This document shows positions 60,297 to 64,000 of a DNA stretch of 64,000 nucleotides, in pieces (the first letter of the stretch is position 1; each line of letters starts with the position of its first letter). Position numbers and translations under genes: made by a program. The DNA is taken from contig NZ_CP134159.1 of assembly GCF_032197885.1 (NCBI RefSeq), positions 744,001 to 808,000 of the forward strand, in the 5' to 3' direction. Under the pieces are notes generated by a model, which saw only the letters and a program-made list of their open reading frames with translations, was not told the DNA's origin and did not search any database. This DNA comes from Levilactobacillus namurensis. GTDB taxonomy: Bacteria; Bacillota; Bacilli; Lactobacillales; Lactobacillaceae.

Positions 60297-60344
60297 ACAA
60301 AAAAGCCGGAATCACTAGTCCAAACTAGTGGTTCCGGCTTTTGT
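60297..60344. terminator. Bidirectional terminator before ltaS end
   Basis: AAAAGCCGGAA/TTCCGGCTTTT with inner CACTAGT/ACTAGTG forms an almost continuous 18-bp stem with A and T runs on both sides. Confidence 0.9.
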
Positions 60345-60359
60345 TGGTGGTGCTATCGA

Positions 60360-62492
60360 TTACTTACCGCTAGTGTCGTCTTGGTTAGTAATCTTGATAC
60401 GGTTGGAATCCGTTTCCTTGTGGTGCAATTCTGGTGCGTCGGTCTGGTACCAGGATTGCGTGGACTTATCACGGTTCCGGGAGAAGAGGCTGGTTGATTT
60501 GAGCCCCAGTTTCTTCTCGATCTTTTCGGCTTTTTCGAGGCCATCCGCGTAATTGTAGTGATTAGGATTGACCGCTTTAAAGCCCTTAGGATGGTAGAAG
60601 CGCAGTAAGTTCTTTTGGTTTAGAGAATCGGAGAAGCTCAGGGCCTGGTTGACGTGCTTCTGCATCTTGTCGATCCGGGCTTGTTGGGCCTTAGTCGGGT
60701 GAATCTCCTGTTGGGTCTTGTTGCTGTAAATGGTGCCGTCTACCGACGTGTAGTCGGGACTTTCCCAATCACGGTTCCGGAAGGCCACGACCTGATTGTG
60801 TTCCTTAGAGAACAGGTCGGTCCCGAACTGCAGGTACTTCTTGGAGTTCATGCCCATCAGGTGCATCAGGGTCGGTAAGACGTCGATTTCTCCGCCATAC
60901 TGGTGTTCGATCTTGCCATGGGTGTACCCCGGCATGTTGAACATCAGGGGGACCCGTTGGAGTTGCGCGTTGTCATAATCGTTCCAGTCATCCGGGTCTA
61001 CCCCTAAGACCTTGGCTAATGCTGGGTTCGAGGAGTTGGAGATGCCGTAGTGGTCCCCGTAAAGCATGATGAGGGAGTTCTTGGCAAGTCCGGACTTATT
61101 CAGATAGTGGTAGAATTCCTTGACGGATTGATCCAGGTAATGCGCCGTCTTGAAGTAGTTATCGACGGTCTTATCACCGGTGTTCGGCGTCTTGAAGGTG
61201 GAATCTTCACTATCCAGGGTGTACGGGAAGTGGTTGGTCACGGTCAGGTACTTCACGTAAAACGGTTGTTGCAGGTGTTGGAGGTACTTGACGGAGTCAT
61301 TGAACAGTAACTTGTCCTTTAAGCCGTAGCCCAAGGACTTGTCACCCGACGTATCGTAGTAACTGGCATCGAAGAAGTACTGGTATCCCAGGTTTTTGTA
61401 GGTGTTGCTCCGGTTCCAGAAACTAGCGACGTTCCCGTGGAAGACCGCCGTGGTGTAGCCGGCTTGGTCGAAGATGGCTGGTGCGGCTTGGAACGTGTTA
61501 TCGTTCCCCAGTTGGGTGAACAGGGAACCTTGCGATAAGCCGAAGGTTCCGGTCTCCAGCATGGTTTCGGCATCGGAAGTCTTTCCTTGGCCGACTTCGT
61601 GGAAGAAGTTATCGAAGCTGTAAGTGGCCTTGCTCTTGTACAGTTTGTTCAGGAACGGGGTCACTTCCTGGCCGTTGATCTTTTTATTGATCAGGAATTG
61701 TTGGAAACTTTCCAAGTGAATCACAATGACGTTTTTCTTTTTGGCGACGCCGTAGAGCTGCTTATCCGGTGCCGCGTAATTTTTGTGCACGAACTTCAGA
61801 ATCCCGCTGAGCTCCGACTTTTTAGCGTGGGAGCGGACCTCACTGGTATTTTGCGTCTTGATGCCGTCGTAAACGGTGAAGGCGTCTAACCCGAGGTACT
61901 TGACCACGTAGGTCCGGTCGAAAGTCCGGGTCAACAGTTGCGGCCGGTCCATTTCGCCCAGGGTCAGGTTAGCCGTAAAGAGCAGCAGAGCGGCGGAGGT
62001 TACCGCGAAGCCCACCCGCTTGTTGACGGGGCGGGGGTCGATGTAGATCCGCCGGGTGGCCATCAAAACTAGGACCACTACCAAGTCCAGCCAGTAGAGG
62101 ATGTCGTGGGGCGAGGTCAGGGCCAGCGAACTACCGGAGAGGCCTTGGTCGACCTTCGAATAGCCCAGCATGGTACTGACCGTCATGAAGTCGGTGAATT
62201 CTCGAAAGTAGATGACGTTGATGTAGAGCAACAACGAGTTGAGAATATCGATCAGAAAGAGGAAGGGGTAGAAGAAGCGTGCCCGCTTGAAATAAAGGGC
62301 CAACCCAAAGAGCAGAATCGTCGTTGCCAGTGGGTTCAGCAGGAGAATCAGAAATTGAAAGGGATCGCTCAGGTTGAGGTTAAAGTCCACAAAGTAGGCG
62401 ATCAAGGTCTTGAGCCAGAACAAAACCACCAGTAAGGTCACAAAGCCCATACGGGTGCCAGTCCTGGCCCAGATACGTTTGAAACGTTCCAC
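60360..62492 (-). CDS. ltaS: Lipoteichoic acid synthase-family sulfatase-like phosphotransferase
   Basis: A 710-residue membrane enzyme. Five N-terminal helices (to about residue 180) precede an extracellular sulfatase-fold domain. Catalytic marks are VIVIHLESFQQFLI (metal Glu), HEVGQGKTSDAETMLETGTF (nucleophile Thr in GKTSD), AVFHGNVASFWNRS and LIMLYGDHYGISN (Asp-His). It polymerises glycerol phosphate from phosphatidylglycerol onto the glycolipid anchor. The C-terminal 110 residues form a charged extension. ATG lies after AAGGAGCAATT. Confidence 0.92.
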   Translation of the reverse strand: MERFKRIWARTGTRMGFVTLLVVLFWLKTLIAYFVDFNLNLSDPFQFLILLLNPLATTILLFGLALYFKRARFFYPFLFLIDILNSLLLYINVIYFREFTDFMTVSTMLGYSKVDQGLSGSSLALTSPHDILYWLDLVVVLVLMATRRIYIDPRPVNKRVGFAVTSAALLLFTANLTLGEMDRPQLLTRTFDRTYVVKYLGLDAFTVYDGIKTQNTSEVRSHAKKSELSGILKFVHKNYAAPDKQLYGVAKKKNVIVIHLESFQQFLINKKINGQEVTPFLNKLYKSKATYSFDNFFHEVGQGKTSDAETMLETGTFGLSQGSLFTQLGNDNTFQAAPAIFDQAGYTTAVFHGNVASFWNRSNTYKNLGYQYFFDASYYDTSGDKSLGYGLKDKLLFNDSVKYLQHLQQPFYVKYLTVTNHFPYTLDSEDSTFKTPNTGDKTVDNYFKTAHYLDQSVKEFYHYLNKSGLAKNSLIMLYGDHYGISNSSNPALAKVLGVDPDDWNDYDNAQLQRVPLMFNMPGYTHGKIEHQYGGEIDVLPTLMHLMGMNSKKYLQFGTDLFSKEHNQVVAFRNRDWESPDYTSVDGTIYSNKTQQEIHPTKAQQARIDKMQKHVNQALSFSDSLNQKNLLRFYHPKGFKAVNPNHYNYADGLEKAEKIEKKLGLKSTSLFSRNRDKSTQSWYQTDAPELHHKETDSNRIKITNQDDTSGK

Positions 62493-62723
62493 GATAATTG
62501 CTCCTTAAAAGACAGAATAAGTAGCCTTATTCTACCATAAAATTTCGGTGCGTCGACCAGTTCAGAGCTGACCGCGTTTTCCCTATTCTAGCAAATAATT
62601 GGGGGGTGTGGCAATCTTCTTGTCAAGTTTAGAAAAACTTTAAAGCAACGACCAAAATGTAACCGCTTTGCAGAGGTTATTTGGTACACTAGAGGTAGCT
62701 CAAACGAAAGGTGTGGAGACGTT

Positions 62724-63389
62724 ATGGATAAACAGATCACGCTGTATGTGGTGCGGCACGGCCAAACTTACTTCAACATTTATAATAAGCTGCAGGGATG
62801 GAGTAATTCACCGTTAACTGAAGCGGGGATTGCCGATGCGCAACAGGCCGGCGACCGATTGAAGACGGTACCGTTTGCGGCGGCTTACTGCAGCGATACG
62901 ACTCGGGCTGAACAGACGGCGCGGACGATTCTGGCGGCGAACCAGTCGACCCCGGCGCCTAAGCTGACCACCAGTCCCTTCTTCCGGGAAGAATTCTACG
63001 GGTACTATGAAGGAACGGATATGGCGCAGGCTTGGTACCTGGCAGGTGCGCCCCATGGGGTCCCAACGTTTAAGGACATTGAGTCGACGTATTCGATTGG
63101 GAAAGCCAAGGACTTTCTGAAGGAAGCCGACCCGTTCCGCCAAGCGGAAAATAACCAGGAGTACTGGGCACGAGTCGACCAAGGCTTTGATCTAATCCGC
63201 CAGAATCCATACTTGAAGGATGGCGACCAGGTCCTGATGATCAGCCACGGGAATACCTTGCTGAGTCTGATGGAACGGTATGGTCAAGGTAAGTATGATC
63301 TGAGTGTCCGGCCAGCGAATGGGAGTCTGACCAAGCTGTTGTTGACGCCTGATGACATCCAGGTCTTGAGTTACAATCAAAAAGATTAA
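62724..63389 (+). CDS. Histidine phosphatase family protein (phosphoglycerate mutase-like)
   Basis: A 221-residue enzyme with LYVVRHGQTYFNIYNKLQGW (catalytic His in RHG), AAYCSDTTRAEQTARTILAA, FFREEFYGYYEG and MISHGNTLLSLM (second His). Likely a broad phosphatase for phosphosugars or nucleotides, not the glycolytic mutase. AAAGGTGTGG precedes the ATG. The GNAT gene follows after 17 bp and is probably co-transcribed. Confidence 0.88.
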   Translation: MDKQITLYVVRHGQTYFNIYNKLQGWSNSPLTEAGIADAQQAGDRLKTVPFAAAYCSDTTRAEQTARTILAANQSTPAPKLTTSPFFREEFYGYYEGTDMAQAWYLAGAPHGVPTFKDIESTYSIGKAKDFLKEADPFRQAENNQEYWARVDQGFDLIRQNPYLKDGDQVLMISHGNTLLSLMERYGQGKYDLSVRPANGSLTKLLLTPDDIQVLSYNQKD

Positions 63390-63406
63390 GGAATGAGGTT
63401 GGTTTG

Positions 63407-63844
63407 ATGGAATGTAGAATGGCATGGGGCAAGTTAAATCCGTGTTACCAAGACGCCGTAACGATTCGTAAGGCGGTCTTTATCAACGAAGAGGGGATTG
63501 ACCCTAAAGACGAGCTGGATGGCACTGACGAAGATAAGATGCACTACGTCGGGTACGTCGATGATCAACCTGTGACCACGGCGCGCATTGATATGCTGGC
63601 GGGGAACCGCGTGAAGATTCAGCGGGTCGCAACGGTGGCGTCAGCCCGGCATCACGGGTATGCCGGCCAATTGATCAAGCAGATCATTGGGGATGCGCAG
63701 CGTTCAGATGTGGCCCACATCGAATTAGATGCACAGTTGCCCGCAATCGCCTTCTACCAGGAATTGGGTTTTGAGCCGGTCGGAGAACCGTTTGAAGAAG
63801 CGGGGATTCAGCACCGGACCATGCGCTATAAGGCTGCCCAGTAG
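63407..63844 (+). CDS. GNAT-family N-acetyltransferase (ElaA-like)
   Basis: A 145-residue enzyme: TIRKAVFINEEGIDPKDELD (ElaA-type start), PVTTARIDMLAGNRVKIQRV, ATVASARHHGYAGQLIKQII (acetyl-CoA loop RHHGYAG) and LDAQLPAIAFYQELGFEPVG. Substrate unknown. ATG at 63407 is preferred over the TTG one codon earlier; GAGG lies upstream. Followed by a terminator. Confidence 0.87.
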   Translation: MECRMAWGKLNPCYQDAVTIRKAVFINEEGIDPKDELDGTDEDKMHYVGYVDDQPVTTARIDMLAGNRVKIQRVATVASARHHGYAGQLIKQIIGDAQRSDVAHIELDAQLPAIAFYQELGFEPVGEPFEEAGIQHRTMRYKAAQ

Positions 63845-63857
63845 GCATCCGAGACTA

Positions 63858-63905
63858 AAAAATAGGCTAACAGAAGGGTATCGGACCTTTCTGTTAGCCT
63901 ATTTT
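63858..63905 (+). terminator. Terminator after the 62.7-63.8 kb pair
   Basis: AATAGGCTAACAGAAGGGT with ACCTTTCTGTTAGCCTATT forms a long stem with one mismatch, then T residues. Confidence 0.88.
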
Positions 63906-63914
63906 GGTGGCAAA

Positions 63915-63957
63915 CAAAAACCGTTACGACCAGCCACCTGCTGGTGCGTAACGGTTC
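63915..63957 (-). terminator. Terminator of the gene entering from the right edge
   Basis: AACCGTTACG pairs with CGTAACGGTT, with an inner CCAGC/GCTGG stem; five T follow on the minus strand. Confidence 0.82.
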
Positions 63958-63962
63958 AACAT

Positions 63963-64000
63963 TTAATCACGATCTAAGTATTCATGAGGATCGTCATCTA
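63963..64000 (-). CDS. C-terminal end of a gene that continues beyond the window
   Basis: On the minus strand a frame ends DDDPHEYLDRD followed by TAA at 63963, directly before a terminator. Only about 12 codons are visible; the product cannot be identified. Confidence 0.5.
   Translation of the reverse strand, partial: DDDPHEYLDRD

Overview
The window is a chromosome segment from a moderately high-GC member of the Lactobacillaceae. The closest fit is a Levilactobacillus/Lactiplantibacillus-type organism, but the species is inferred, not shown. Support for this placement includes AGGAGG ribosome binding sites, frequent GTG/TTG starts, a Firmicutes-type GalT tail beside a LacI-type regulator, a YkoEDC-TenA thiamine cluster under a TPP riboswitch, lactobacillar DUF915-type hydrolases, and short Lys/Thr-rich secreted proteins. 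I see no prophage, insertion sequence, CRISPR array or rRNA operon.

Layout. 0-4.5 kb: end of galT, a galR-like repressor, PepO peptidase, and a MarR regulator cut by an in-frame stop. 4.7-10.3 kb: a lipoprotein, UspA, a dispersed structured repeat, a 41-residue basic protein, a YibE/F membrane pair and a secreted amidase. 10.5-16.4 kb: a PerR/Fur-type regulator, two tandem VIT1/CCC1 metal transporters, an amino acid permease, an acetyltransferase and a lactonase-family protein. 16.5-20.5 kb: a tightly overlapped helicase-nuclease-unknown operon. 20.6-25.5 kb: small proteins, including an HPr-like one without the catalytic histidine, and the pstSCAB phosphate operon behind a Pho-box-like promoter. 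25.7-29.5 kb: potABCD polyamine uptake. 29.7-35.9 kb: accessory small, secreted and lipoprotein genes and tRNA-Ala(CGC). 35.9-45.7 kb: an ABC exporter, a xanthine permease under a purine riboswitch, asparaginase, a four-unit repeat protein with small partners, a macrodomain protein and an SDR. 45.8-49.3 kb: thiamine-precursor ECF transporter with TenA and a TPP riboswitch. 49.5-58.6 kb: DacA-type carboxypeptidase, two HAD phosphatases, an orphan EIIC, hydrolases, nucleoside hydrolase and PrsW. 58.7-64 kb: ferredoxin-NADP reductase, two more copies of the structured repeat, LtaS, a histidine phosphatase and an acetyltransferase.

The most notable result is a family of about 170-nt elements at 6.4-6.7 kb, 59.7-59.9 kb (reverse strand) and 60.1-60.3 kb. 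They share a four-helix fold: a long closing stem, a 6-bp stem, and a three-way junction carrying a 15-bp and a short hairpin. The second copy has different stem sequences but compensating changes. It keeps a U.U mismatch and a G.U wobble at the same places on the same strand sense. This looks like a conserved RNA rather than only a DNA repeat. A second point of interest is the 16.5-20.5 kb operon. Its DinG/XPD-like helicase carries a RecB/Cas4-like nuclease domain but lacks the four iron-sulfur cysteines usual for the family.
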